Shown here in pieces: positions 21,541 to 34,900 of a stretch of DNA of 64,000 bases (the first letter of the stretch is position 1; every line of letters begins with the position of its first letter). The translations under genes and the position numbers were made by a program. Source of the DNA: Schistocephalus solidus. Its lineage: Eukaryota > Platyhelminthes > Cestoda > Diphyllobothriidea > Diphyllobothriidae. The notes beneath the pieces were generated by a model. The model made no database searches. It was not told where the DNA came from and saw only the letters and a list, made by a program, of their open reading frames with translations. The DNA lies in assembly GCA_017591395.1 (NCBI GenBank), contig WEDG01000352.1:124001-188000 (forward strand), given 5' to 3'.

Positions 21541-24500
21541 GCCGAACTCCATCAATAGCTAGGTGATAGGCTCAGACATTTAACCGGTGCATTGGATGGG
21601 AAAGAGGGAATGAGGCCGACCCTAGAGAATCCATCTTCACGACAAAGTAAATCACTCCGGTCGTCCTGAAATTGTCTTGCTGGTAGCGCAAAGTAGGTGA
21701 TAAAAGAGGAAGGGTGGTAGATGCTGTAAAAATCCTCCACTTGCAAGTCACTGGTGGTGTGCCAACTCCGTGGTAGATGTGGCAAACGTCGCTACCTGCC
21801 ACGGTCAAAGTGTCATTCACCCTGAGTCAAGTAAGTTTGACCCTCAAGTAGAAAATTGACAGTCCAATTCCACATTCCAAATTTCATGCCTTCAAGTATG
21901 ACAAACTATTTAGGACCAGAAGGTGGAAGTCAGTGGAATTCAGAAAGATTGAAGTCACCCGCCGTTCATTTACGGTTGAAGAAGATTAAACAAGGTACAG
22001 TGTGAACTTCCTACAAGCGGAAAACGCCAAAATCCTCACGGGCGTTGGTTAAGCGATAAGCTCCACCAAAGAATAAAGAATATTTATTCTTTCTAAAAAC
22101 TCAAGGCTTGAGGCAAAAATGTAGTTTTTTTCACATAAATGTAAGCTTTCATGCCAAAGCTGCCTTGGCGGTGATTTGTATGTAAGTTTGGCCTGAAATA
22201 CAGCGTTCAGAGTCAGTTGTGAAAAACGTTGCCCAAGTCTCAGTTTCGAGGACAATGTCTGGACAGTGAACAGACAACTGAGTCTGAAGTAAAGGCATCT
22301 AATTTGAGGTGAACCATTTGTTTTTGATAGATGAAAACTCTTTCGCGTAGTAGCTGACTGTCCAATGAAAATAAGAATTGCATGATGCCACCCGATTCTA
22401 TAAAAAATTTGGTGGTATCGAAAACAGTCGATTCGAGTATGAACTTGTAGGAATTGTTGGAGGACATGATTGAAGGTGGATTTGAGCACCACTACAAACT
22501 AGGCAGTTTTGCACAGGAAACCCATAGGCAGGATACTGCTACGTATTCCAGTCAAGGTGACACTGAGGGCCAGACGAATTTATTCCTAAAGGAGGATAAT
22601 TCGTCCTAGGATTCCACTGGAAACCCAACTGTCAATGGATAATGCTGGAGGGCGGGGGATGGAGCGTTCCATTGAGAGCAGTCACACTATTCCTATATGG
22701 TAATCTTGTTATACTGATTTCGGCTGATGACAGTCACTTTAGCCGAAAGTCCATCTTTTTCCAATTGCTACTGAAGATGGATGTTCTCGAAATCGTCCGT
22801 TGGTCACTGGAGTAATATCTTTGGACGTCTGGGAATTCTGAAGGGATTATTATATTCGAAAAAAGGCTGGATTTTCGAGTGCGTTCTCCCCTAGGTGGGG
22901 GAAACCTCGAAGGTCATCCCAATTATCTTCACCTCTTGAAGTCTGTCTACTATAAATATCATAGTAGAAACGATCATATAATTTTATTATCTTTGCTACT
23001 CGTATCGAGGGGTGTCGGGATGCCCATACCTGACTTCGCTGTGTTCATCAGCCAGTCATGTCGAAAGCATTGGTCCTGGATGTGTAAACTAGCACAGCGT
23101 TTCGTCTGAATACTCAATTATCGTCTGCCTGATTTCAAATTCCCGGTCAATATAGGTTTTAGGTTAGGGTACGCCGATTGGTGATGGAAGGTAAGCCATA
23201 AGTTGTCAGTTCAGGCTGGACTGTCTTTTCTAGTAACAGTTTACGCGCTAGATGACTACCTGCATGTCAGCTCCAAGACACAAAGAACTCGCCACTATGC
23301 ATCCGTCCCATCAGAGCAGGTCTGTGAGCGTCTGAGTAGGCAATGATTTAGGTCGTTAATGTAAATTTTAAAGCAAGCCAACAAAAAGATATAGAATTTG
23401 TACCGCCTCCACGCCAGCTCTTTTCTATATGTTTGAAGTTAGTTTTGCCGAGTTTCCTCACTCAGAGAGATCATGCAAGGCTGGATAGAACGTTTTCATT
23501 TTGAATCAATCCAGAATTCCGTAAAATTGTCTATTAATATCGTGCCTCAAATACATGTGAAAAATGCCTTTTCGCCGCATGGTTCAGCTGGGTTATCATC
23601 ACGCGTCTTCGAGCCTTTCGAAAACAGACTGCCGTAATTAACTGACAAAATTCTCCGCTCGTATAAGCAAAACAAAAAAATCTAGTATGCGTTCCGAAAA
23701 AACAGGCAATCATGAAGATAAAGGCAATAACTGCTCATACATGAGTTGAAGGTAACGCTGTGTCCCCTTACTAAAATCTGCCCACTAGCTCTATTATAAT
23801 GGCTCCATAGGAATTTCCGGCAATGTGGTTACAATTCCATATTTAATCTACTGAATGCAGTTAGCTTTTCCAATTGCCAAATCTACTTTCGATTGCTTTC
23901 TGGAACATGCCCCTTCGCGTGTATCATACCACTTTTATCTGGAAATAAAACTGAAGCTTCTCTGACTTCTAACTGGATTTGACGAACTTAAATGTGCCTG
24001 TTTCTCGGTACAAAGAGCCAAGTGACTGGTAACTTCTTTTGCATGATTTCCCAAAAAATACTATTTGTCTGTTTGATGTTGTACGCGTGAGCTGTTTTTC
24101 GGCTCACTAAAAAAGGGCATGCTTTATGGGCCGATTATATTCAGTTGCTAATTGCTGAATTCCAGTTATAAGTAGAAAGTTTTTAATAAAACCACTCGTA
24201 TTTTCGGGTATTATTTACAATTTTAATGCCTCTCAAGGTGTGAATTGATATAGCATTCATTTCTCAAACCCTTGGTGGTAACCGAGCCTGATTTATTTGC
24301 TAAGATAAGGCAGTGGTAATCATGTGGGGATTCATATTCGTTTTCTTGCCTTTTCATTGTGAAAGGGAAAGTCTTGTCCAATGCACAAGTTCTTTTTGCA
24401 TTTACTTTAAAAACAATTCAAAATTTATAACATCGAGGGGACAGTGGAAGACGTTTTCTTGATTGCATTACGATATTAAATATAAGTGATCAACCCTGAT

Positions 24501-25999
24501 TCGCTGATAATAGTTTTCCGTACAACAAGTTTAACTTGAGTTTGGGAGATGGTATGCTACTGTTGCTTCTTGTTCTCAGAAAACTGGCCCAAACAAGCAT
24601 TACCAATCGCTTATTTGAATACTCATTTAACTATAGATTATCCACTTAGCAGACTGTAATTACATGAAATGAAAAATGACTTTTGCGCCTTAAGGCAAAA
24701 TTCTCGCTTACTTTTGATCTTATCTTGTCTTTCTACTTACCCCTATCATTCCAGGCATGTTATTTACCTCCACGAGTCTACGTAAACCTATTTGCATTTC
24801 CCCCATTAGAATGGGTTACTTTATCCCTCGTCATTTGTATACATGTGCAAACGTATTCGTTAGTTTTCGCCATGTGTTACTTGGCTGACGTTTGTATGCC
24901 CACCAGTGATGTAGCAATGGTTGTTAATACAGATGATGACTACCTCCTGACCAGTCCGAGACTTTTATCAATAATCATGGAATTCAGACTGGTCATCTCT
25001 AATTACCCACGTATTTTAATCAACCCATTGTGAGATAACAATCCTGTCTTTATTAGGAGTTATCGGAAGCAAAAGTCTGCTTTTCACATTGTATTTTATA
25101 TTCCTACCGCACCAATTACCTAGTTTTGCCAGGTAAATCTGCCGAAACCGAAGCCGTCATTGCAGTGATGCAAGAAGAACGTATCTCAATTATAATTTTT
25201 CGTTGTTAGCAGCTGTGTCGAAATCTTGAAAGTAAAATGCCAGATTATTCTGAGCCTACTAAGAATCACAGTTTAGGTGCAATATTTTCTTAATAAAACA
25301 TTAAAAGCCACAAATCGTTTCAACTAAGAAAAAATACAATTATTTCAAAGTAACAAACCTTATAGTGTCTAACTCACGCCTTTGCTTTCTTTAGGGGCTG
25401 CGCGTAGTTAATGAGGCTCATTTAAAATAATACGGCAGAAGAAAGGAATTCTCTTTAGCAAAACTGACAACTTAATTTCACGCAAACTCCGAAGCTTTTA
25501 TGTAAAATTGTTTAATTCAATTATAAGCACGTATTTAGATGCCAAGGAACCGTTCTCTATGTTCCATTCGAGATACCATGTTACCCCAATGAGTCCCATG
25601 CTGTAAATAAAACCGTGAATCGCAGCTACCCAACGAACTGGCAAACACATTCTGCATTTCAGCAACCAAGTAAACCTTTTTAGGCAGCTGTTTATCCCCT
25701 GACGATTAGTTACTTAAGTATCATTGCAAGACTGTGCGCTTAATCGTGGACATGCAATTGTAGGGGGACTGGACTTGGCAAACGCTACATTCTGTTTGCT
25801 ATCGGTGAACCAGGTCGTGCTACTCGAAAACATTTAGAACTATATGTTGTACTCTAAAGCCGAGAACTGCTTGTGAATACGAAGCTAAGAAGTTATTATG
25901 AGAGCAAGGCCTTCTGGTCCATGCCTGTCGAAGTTTAAGATAGTCAACAATATCAGACAGAATAAAACTACTCAATGTTACTAGGTAAGCTTACGGACG
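21541..25999. other. No recognisable gene
   Basis: The longest frames are minus-strand 22049-22492 (147 codons) and plus-strand 24683-25033 (116 codons). Neither shows a motif, splice sites in keeping with an exon, or homology I recognise. No microsatellite of note. Confidence 0.35.
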
Positions 26000-26260
26000 A
26001 AGACGGGAATAGGTACTCTCCCTTTATTTGAAGTGGCCTTACCTGGAATTCCAGGGGAAGGTTATTCCCGTTTCCCAACCCCAACGCCAACATTAATCCT
26101 AAACCTTCGCCCTAACCTTAACCCTAACCCTTATCTTAACTCCAACCCTAACGTAAACCTGAAGCCTAACCTTTAACGTTACTCTAACCCTAATCCCGTG
26201 GAGCTCGGCGCATGGTCACCAGTAATACCGGGGGCTGCTTGTTCCCGTATTCTACTAAGT
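26000..26260 (+). repeat. Dispersed repeat with degenerate CCCTAA-rich core, copy T1
   Basis: The core (26080-26200) is a run of variants of ccctaa/cctaaac/ccttaa, close to the flatworm telomere repeat TTAGGG read on the other strand. It is flanked on the right by gtggagctcggcgcatggtcaccagtaata and a ttcccg block. The same flank is recognisable at 27130-27180, 30218-30275 and, inverted, near 41505-41575. This is not a telomere, since unique sequence continues on both sides. Confidence 0.65.
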
Positions 26261-27004
26261 TCACTTCTGATGAGTATTCAAGGACTGCATAAAGGTCATA
26301 TATTTGTTCCTTTTTCTTTCGTAAAATAAGCGTAAATTTAAATTAGTTCTGGCCAACTTGTAATGGAAAATTATTTTTTCATGGCTAATTTATGTTCTTG
26401 TTTCCGAAAACATTAACTTGGAACAAATGTCTGCGATCTCAATTAGTAGATTACGCGAGTTCACGTCAATATTTAAAGAACATCAAAGGGTAAGAAAATT
26501 TGACGGTAGAAAACTTTATCTTTAAATCGGACATGTCCCACTTTTCAGTTGATTTTTGAAAAATACTTTCATTAGTTGAGAGTGCTACACGCTAGGCTCT
26601 ATTCAGATTTACGTTTACCAAAGGACTGCTGCCATTTACCACCGGTTTTCACTCGAATTCCTCGCTCTTCATGCACTAGATAAAGAAAACTCTCGTCAAA
26701 GAGTTGGGATTGGGTGAAGGGATACACTAGGAAAAAGCAAAAAGAAGTTTTTGATGTCCCCTGCGCTCGCATCGGGTCCATAGTTGCCTTTTGGCCTTCG
26801 TCTTATCTATGATCAGTTCATGAAACAGAAAGGAAGAGATAGATTCAGATTTGAATTATCGTCTAAAGTTTGCGCCTGAATACAGAATATGACGGTACAA
26901 AACCTAGCATTTTCCCAACCACACAATACCTAATTCGATATCCTATTTTGAGACCTACTTTAAAAATATGCTGAATGGAGCACAGACTTAGATGACGGGT
27001 CTTT
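26261..27004. other. No recognisable gene
   Basis: Nothing on either strand that I can assign. Confidence 0.35.
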
Positions 27005-27200
27005 AAGCTGTCGCCTCATTGTTCAGATGGTAGGACAGTGGACAAGTTACCTCCTTCGTTTTACAGATGGCCTTGCGCCCAATTCCAGACAGGTACCTAT
27101 TCCCGTGTCGTAACCCTAGCACTAACCCCTTGGAGTTTTGCTCACGACCACTCGTAATCCGGGCAAGGTACCAATCCCAGTGTCCTACCGTTCTTATTTT
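27005..27200 (+). repeat. Dispersed CCCTAA-type repeat, short copy T2
   Basis: It carries the left block caattccagacaggtacctat, a tiny core taaccctagcactaacccc and the right block cacgaccactcgtaatccgg that parallels T1 (26211-26232). The core is much shorter than in T1 or T3, so core length varies between copies. Confidence 0.6.
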
Positions 27201-29894
27201 TGTGAGAGATATAGGAGTATCTGTGAGCCAGATCGAACAGCATCGACATTCCCCCCCTCTCCCCCTGTCGGCTACCTTGTGCGTCAAAAAGCATGTCATT
27301 ACATTTTCGACAACATGTCTAAATCCCCCTGATGTCTTCTATATTCTATTCCGTATACGATAGCTTCCAAACAGACAGTAAGTGTCCTAACTCACTAAAT
27401 CTTATAGATTTTATGAGTTACTGTCCGTTACGCGAAATCAGCGCACGATGCGTCTCCAAAAGTTTTACTTCAATAATGAATCCACCGTTATGAAAATTAA
27501 GGTATATTACGGTTTGCAAATTAATATTACATTGTCTAGAAATACTATTTTTTTAAAAAGGTACAAATTACGAAGAGGTGAACTTAAGGTGTGTTTATTT
27601 TGGTGAAGCGCCAGGTTCAGCTGGAAATAGATTTTTTGTCTTCTCGTACACTCTGCTCGCATGAAATATCACTCTAAATTATGTATAAAATCGTGTTCTG
27701 TCACGAGCTTGTCAGCCGCGGTTCCGTCGCAGCGCGCGGTCATAAAATATCACGAAGTCATCCAGTCTCACAAATTCAAAAGTAAAGTAACCTTTTTCAC
27801 ACTCCCAATGATCATTAACCAAGGTTGAGTTTGATCTTGTCACCACTTCTTTATTAGTGATACATGAATGTTGACATGATGAGGGGTTTTGCGCAGACCC
27901 ATCCTACCCACTCTATGTAGAGTCAGATAGCACGAGGTATGCTTTCATGTGTTGCCGTTCACCCAGCAGTCTCGTTACTCTAACTTTTTCAATATCATAA
28001 ATGTCTCATTTTGCAACGATGGGAAACTACCAAACGTAGCATAAACTTGTACGGATGATAAAACCCGAAGACCCAGATACACAGCAAGTTTGAATTCCAA
28101 AACGATCATGAATGGAAGCTCGAGACGACGGTCATAAATCGCTCGCCACCCCCGCCCCCTCTCCGGTTCATCCTCACTGTCAAAATTGCGATTAGGAAAT
28201 TTTCATGATGTCGGGCATTCGGCACCAGTCGAGCATTTGGAGCACGCACGGGTTAAAGTAGGAACTTTAGCTTTTATGCAGCTCAGTTCCAAATTTCCAA
28301 TGCCGGAAGTGTAACGAATTCCAGCATAGCTGGTTTCTCATTTTTACCGGCCATCCCCGTTTTATCGCAAGAGCGTAGCTGGCAAATGGAAGCAAGCGAA
28401 GTTGGAGTTCCTTTTCTTATGTTTAGGTTCCTTTACCGATCAGTGCTTGTAAGTTCTGTGCTGATCAGGACGAAGTAAATAGTGCTGTTCGTTTAAGGAT
28501 ACCAAAATAAATCTCTCTGGGATACAAAATTAACTATAGCATCGACCGTAGCTGTAAATAGGAACCCATGGAACGGAGGTCATCAAGCCTATGGCCGCTG
28601 CCAGTGAGTAGTCTCGTCAGAGTACTGTTCTTTGTGTAGGCACCAATTTTCGTGGCCAAAATATGCTTCAGCCTGCCGCCTTGATTAATACTTTCTATTT
28701 CCAGGCAATTTTACCATCGGCATTGCCCGATAGTGATACATTAACGGTAGAATATTGTTCTCCGAAATCGTTAGACTTATGAAATGAGGTGCAAGCATCC
28801 ACATATTACTCAGTATTTATTAGTTTAAAGCCTCCATGGCAGCAGGATTAATACAGAACCTCAGCGCATGCCCCTGCATCTTCTTAGTAAACGGTGCTAC
28901 ACTTTATAGGAATTGTCTAATGTCCTTGCTTAAGACAGCAGAGATTTTGAAGGAGACGCGCTCGTCGGGGGAAGAATTTCATTTGCCTACCGTTTCGAAT
29001 TCCCACTCGGACCCAACAATGGGGATAGTCACATCAGAGAATGTTGGTATTCGTTGGATTATCAGTCCATAATGCTGCTTCACCAGCATCGTCAGCTTCA
29101 CCAGCTCGTGTCCTGTTAGATGAATTGTCTATCCCGCAAGGGCTGGATCAGCAATTATGTTTCCAAGGAACATTTCGAACAGTTGTTGAGTCATTTAGAG
29201 GGGTTTTGTGTTAAGAGTTGTAAAACCAAGAGTTTTCAAAAACAATGGTACGCTGGGTTTGCCGTGCATTCTTTGTGCTGTTCTGACCACTAGAGTTCTG
29301 AAATATTCCCCAAACGTTACAAGTTACTTTCACCGTGGTCTTTTAATTATGAGCTTTACATCAGTCTCATCTTATTTGCATGTATCTGGCCTCCGTTCGC
29401 ATTTAGAGGTTCCACCTTTCTTATGATTAGGAAACTTGTGTACACATATCAGTCCCCTTTGACAGTCCAATTTCTTGATCTGACTGGGCTGATAGCCCGT
29501 TTTGTGTGCCAAGTTAATTCGGTGACATTAGTGAGATTATGGGCTGTCGGTTTCGAGCAGATGAAGTAACCTGGCGCAAAAAAAGGAAACAGCTGTATGG
29601 CTATCTTTTTTAAAATCTCTAAACTCATCTCCATACTTTACAACCACAGATCACTGACTGGTTTAGCTTAACTACAGAAACGGTCATTGCCATATGTCAC
29701 CGACTTCAACTGCGCTAGAGATTTCCACAAGAAATTCGGGAACAGCACGTGTAATTCCTGTAAAGATCCAGTGCGTACAGTAGGTAAGTGCACGTTAAGC
29801 AAAGCATGCTTCCAATTACTACCGGGCCTTAAATATCGGTCAAATATTCTGAAGTTTAGATGAGGCTTTTATAGATAGATTGCAGCTTCAGTGG
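27201..29894. other. No recognisable gene
   Basis: Short frames only; none carries a recognisable motif or good splice sites. Confidence 0.35.
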
Positions 29895-30285
29895 AACGTT
29901 GAATGGGTAGGATTGCCTTGTATGGCTGCCTAAACAGGAGACGGCAATAAGAACCGTCCCACCCGCCGTAACTAGGTGACCTTACTGTAAATTTCACGAA
30001 GGGTAAATATGCCCGCTTCTTAACCCTAACACTAACCCTAAGATAAAACCGAACTGCCACAGTAATCTTAACCATACCTCTACCCTAAACCTTCAACCCG
30101 ACAGTTAACACGATAATATCCTTAACCCTTAGCCTAATCATGACCTTAACCCCAACTCTGACGTTACCTCAAACCTTTAACTTAACCCTAACCCTTGCCC
30201 TAGTCCTAAACACAATTTCCACGGAATGTGGCGCAAAGTCACATGTACTATGGGGGATTTCCTTTATCCCGTGCCCTATTTGGGT
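29895..30285 (+). repeat. Dispersed CCCTAA-type repeat, long copy T3
   Basis: The core from about 30018 to 30212 has many degenerate ccctaa units, then a right flank tttccacggaatgtggcgca and a tttatcccgtgccc block equivalent to T1's ggagctcggcgca and ttcccg blocks. This is the longest core in the window. Confidence 0.65.
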
Positions 30286-31429
30286 GATCATACAAGGCAT
30301 CCTTACCACTGAATTTTAATTGGTGTCGAAACCTACTTGGAGTATCGATCTAACGTAAGCACAGCGCATCTCCTAATTGAATGGGAACTCAATCTCCAAC
30401 TGTAGAGTCTTCTGTGAAACATTCAAAGATTCCGAAAACAAGACGATTCACGAAGTCCAGAATGGCATGCTCTTTCTTTAAAATGGATATCTTTTATGAA
30501 GACCACTGCTTCAGTAGATCAAATATATCGCACCAGCATCGACGGCATTAAAAAAGTCATACACCGCAAAGAAAACGGATGTCTGCCAGATGCTAAATTT
30601 CCCAAGCTTTCTTTTTTCCTTCATATAGTAGCATATTGTTAAGAAGACCCAACAGAGCGTGTCAGCTTATCGTCTACCGTCGCGCTCATTCTTTTTTCCT
30701 GCTTTCGTCTCTCCAACCACAATTGAACTCGTTGGGGGAGGCGGACGAAATGAAGCTGCTCAGCTCGTCTTAATTTTAATCAGAATCGCGCACGACTGAT
30801 CTACATCAGTGTGGATCGGTCTCTTAAGAAGCTACAGAAAAGTTGGGAGGATTTTTATTCTGATCAGTAGCCCGAATTAGAACGTATGCCTGCACTGAAA
30901 AAGGATATTATCTCTGTGGTAACTCAGCAGATTTTGGTGCGGTTCGAAAAGTTTCTGTGCAAAATCAGTAATGCCATTTGTGAAACATGTTCATTCTTAC
31001 TATCTTTTTTTCAAAGCACGTGAACATACATGGAAAATAGGAAGGAAACAACGCCTTTAAGTGGGACTCGGAGGCAAGGGGCACGTGGTTGCTGCGATAA
31101 AATCAATGCGTCTCACTGCCCACTGAGTGCGCCCCAGCGAAGATTGCGAGTCGGTATGCGCCGTCTAATCAAAAGCCTTGACGCGGATGCCACCGGAAAG
31201 AAAAATTCCGCTCATCGAAGGGTTTGCTAAACGCAAAAGTTTTGCGCATAAGTTTACAAAGACTAGTCAACTTTGGTTTTTATTCCTTAAGTGTCATGGG
31301 TAATCGAGCGTAGTATTTTTCATTGCTTCTGATACTCGCCTGCCAAAAATTTCACCAAAATATGCCGGCTACTTGACAACGGCCCCTTTTGTATATTGCG
31401 TAGTTTTGGTTTACTAACTGAAAATATGT
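30286..31429. other. No recognised coding; may hold decayed Tigger sequence
   Basis: The Tigger transposase C-terminus begins at about 31430, so the catalytic DDE part would be expected here. I could not recognise it in any frame. A 66-codon frame at 31030-31230 has no motif. Confidence 0.3.
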
Positions 31430-31814
31430 CACTTGTGCTAGGCTCTACAGAAATGACCCTCGCAGAATTTTCGAAGGAGCATTTCAACATCCTGGGTGCC
31501 TTACGTTTGATCGATAAGGCCTGGGCAGGAGTTATACGGAGGACCCTATACTTTGCACAGTGAAACCTGTGGCCCGAAGGTGTCCCTGAACGAGGCTTCG
31601 AAGGGTTCGGTCCTGCATCTGCACCAGTGGACGAGCCGGAAGTGGATGATAGGGGCACGGTGGGGCAAATTTTTGGTCTGGAGGTGGATGCTGCTGTTGT
31701 CCAGGAGTTAGTGCGGGAGCACAATTATGAACTGACCACCGAGGACCTCATGGAACTTCAGAAGGATCTGAATCAAGAGGAGGTAAAAGAACTCTCATCA
31801 AGATATGAGGAAAA

Positions 31815-31815
<1 letters not shown>
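31430..31815 (+). pseudogene. pogo/Tigger-type DDE transposase, C-terminal fragment
   Basis: On the plus strand EMTLAEFSKEHFNILGALRL (near 31450-31509), then IDKAWAGV, an LWPEGVPERGFEGF block (near 31569-31610), GLEVDAAVVQELVREHNYEL (near 31675-31734) and TTEDLMELQKDLNQEEVKEL. This is the tail after the DDE domain of Tigger-family transposases (..FW..FN...A...I..AW..V....L...W.KLWP..., then ..EHN.ELT.EDL.EL...). One stop interrupts it before LWPEG. Catalytic residues are absent. The frame runs directly into an AAG microsatellite. Confidence 0.85.
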
Positions 31816-31845
<30 letters not shown>

Positions 31846-31965
31846 AAGAAGAAGAAGAAGAAGAAGAAGAAGAAGAAGAAGAAGAAGAAGAAGAAGAAGA
31901 AGAAGAAGAAGAAGAAGAAGAAGAAGAAGAAGAAGAAGAAGAAGAAGAAGAAGAAGAAGAAGAAG
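31816..31965 (+). repeat. (AAG)n microsatellite, about 50 units
   Basis: An uninterrupted aag/aga/gaa trinucleotide run of about 150 bp. In the Tigger frame it would encode about 50 lysines; on the minus strand the frames read polyserine or polyphenylalanine. It probably expanded from the acidic/basic end of the transposase gene (EENKK...). Confidence 0.98.
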
Positions 31966-34900
31966 GTAGTGGGGGATTTCGGCTTTCCAGTGAGATCAAG
32001 GAAGTATTTTAAATCCTCGAAAAGGTGAGCGCATTCTTGGAAAAGCATCACTTGATAAAGCAATGACCGCACAATGGGTGAACTTGTTTCATGACAATTT
32101 TCTGTCTCGTTTTAGGGACATCTTAAAAGGATGAAAAAAACCATTGTCAATAGATACGTTGCTTGGAAAGGTACAGAAAAGATGAATAAGTTATAGTGAA
32201 ACACAACCCGGTGTCAGTGCGGTGAAATTCACAATAAGAGAGAGCCCGCCTGGCTCGATGGTGGATTATCCTTCCACACCATAACCCCTCTCCTCCTCCT
32301 CCACATCGTCTTCCTCAAGCCAGTGACGACTTTTCATAAGCTGAATTACAACTGAACATAGTACAAAACATTCATAATAATTACATAATAAAATGTCATA
32401 TTTATGTTTTTCGGGGGTGGAACTGATTAATTTTATTTCCATTATTTTTTAATGGGGAAATTCATTTTGCCAGACAAGCGTTTCACATGATGAGCTCGGT
32501 GCTGGAACGGATTAAATTCGTTAATCAAGGTTCTTCTATAATTCGCAATTAAACTTTGTACGTTAGTTCAAAAGTTTTCATGAATATATGAGCCGAAATC
32601 TTTCAGCTTCTGTGTGATAACAACATAATTCTTATCGAAAATCCAGTCACCATTTCACTATAGACACAATTCAGCTACATTAATGCTTTATGACCAAAAG
32701 ATCTTATTGCTCGGTCATAGACACAGGTAAAGGATGATTGGGTAAAATTGAAATTTCTGCGACAATTTGACTAGGAGTGATATTTAGCAGTGTTCTAGTC
32801 AACGAATTATGTGAAATGAATGTGACTTTCTGCAGGAAAATCTTTACCTCATCTAATTAAGGCAGCAGGATATTATTTACGTACTCAGAACTTCCGTCTA
32901 ACAACCAGTATTTGCATATGTTTATCAGTACCAATTCCAGATCAGTTTCTGATAGCCAGCAGAGAAAAGCACAAGCCGCGTTTCACGATTAGTCGTTTTA
33001 TCAAGGGACAGGTTTTGAATTCAGCGAGCCCCCCCCCCCCCCGGCTCCGAGCTCTGTCGGTAACCCCCGCACGGGAACATCCACCACCCATAGTTGCCCG
33101 ACAAGTATGTGGATCAAGTCAGCCTTAATCTTCTCCGTGGTTGATTTCGGCCACTCAATTATCACCAAAACAACGCTCGGGCCAGGCCTTCCTCGGCTTT
33201 GCTTTGACCATCACTCACCGATGGGTAGGTCATATCTCGACCCATGCCCCCCTCCCCCCTCAGCGACATACCCTGTTTTTTCCTTCCTATGGTTTGGTTG
33301 ATTAACCAGCCAGGGGGGAGACTGCCGATCGTATCACGCGTATTTGCCCAGTCGACTCGATAATTATCACTTTCGAATCGGGTGCTGCCACGTTCGGCGT
33401 TAGCTAACCTGCGGTGAACGCCCGGCGCCCTATTCGTTGGACCAAACCGTACCTGACGGTGGGACCACTCGTGTTAACTGGACACCCATCCGGGCCTGAC
33501 TGCCCTGCATATTACCGAACATAAATTTTTAAAAAAAACATTAAAGTAAGACCAAAACAGTAATGAGTTACCTCCGAGTGCCTCGGGTTCAATCAGTGCC
33601 TAGTAAGATAATATTTTTTATAAGCGCAACTAAACCAGAACTGTTCATTTCAATGTTTCTAACCCTTGACATTAGCACATCTCTTATTGTCAAGGCATTT
33701 ACTGACTCTTTGGCGCCGAAAATCTAAATGCTTATAATTATTTCGGTGAAGGGCTCCACACCACTAACTGATTGTTTCCTAACACTCAATGAAACTATTT
33801 CGGTTTCCTGAAAGTTTTGGAGATTGTGCCCGGTTGCTTTCAAGCCCTAAGTAGAAAAGCTAATCCGAGGACACGAACAACAGCGAAGAAACGGGATGAC
33901 CTCAGGTGTGTTATGAAGGGTCGTCTAGGTAATTAACACTTCAGCTCTCGGTTCACTTTGCGCCCACACCGACTTCATACTCCAATTCCTGGTTAGAAGG
34001 GAAGTTTGATTTCACTACCGTAGTAATGGCTTCCCTGACCTGTGGGCACGTCACTTAACTCGTGTATTTTGTATGTTTTTAGAAGGAACCACCCATTTTG
34101 GTAACATGTTTGCTAATATTTTGAGCAGTAGTAGGATGTTTGTATCCTTCTCCCCCAGAATTGTCTGCCTACAAAGTACCAAATTATTTCGCTTTTTCCT
34201 TCTATAAATCTTATAGCTTAACGTTTCGTCGCCTAAAACCCGCCACCCTCCAAAATTCCCATTACAACTATAGTAGGAAACGGATGTTCGTGACTGCGAA
34301 TGATCTTCCAACGAAGTTTGGACTTATTTTGGCTTAAATATTTTAGCGCAAGCACACGACGCAAATACGATTTTTCCTCTTTAGGAAATTCGGAATTTCA
34401 CGTTTTTCCTTCAGAAAGGCCGCACTCACAAAAAACCCTGTTGTCCTGATTCTTGTATTACAGGTGACCCTACACCATACTTCTGGGGGCGCGGGGTGAG
34501 ATAAACATGTCCATTTTCACCATAACTTCTAAACTGAATACACCATTAGCTCCTGTAAGGTTGCGGAGCCACAGCTACATTCTGTGCGTATGGGAACACG
34601 CATATCTCGGACCAAGTTCCCACCCCCCCTCTCCCAAGCTAACTTATGGGTTGACATAACAGCCACCTAGATGGTCAAGCCCAGGAAAATGATCTTACAA
34701 GCATTCTGAGCTGCAGGATTTGACGCACGCAACTATAACACAACCCAACTCAGGGTCGATGTTCTGACAGATGGATGGTTAGTTTTATGTTTAATTTGCA
34801 CCGGGGAGTGATTTTGTTGCATCAAAAACAGCTGTTTGAGACACATGAGATGACCTACTGCTTATTACCCCCTCCCCCCTTACCCTGCCGCCTGCCCGCA

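Noticed and set aside
22049..22492. 147-codon minus-strand frame as a gene
   Set aside because: An overlapping frame (22240-22467) looks equally coding-like, and neither has a recognised motif or splice support. It could be an unknown decayed repeat but the evidence is too thin.
26080..26200. True chromosome end
   Set aside because: Units are degenerate, and non-telomeric sequence continues on both sides, so it is an internal repeat.
31030..31230. DNA-binding N-terminus of the Tigger element
   Set aside because: The translation lacks the helix-turn-helix pattern expected for pogo/Tigger transposases.
31748..32072. Minus-strand polyserine and polyphenylalanine frames
   Set aside because: They are the reverse reading of the AAG microsatellite, not genes.
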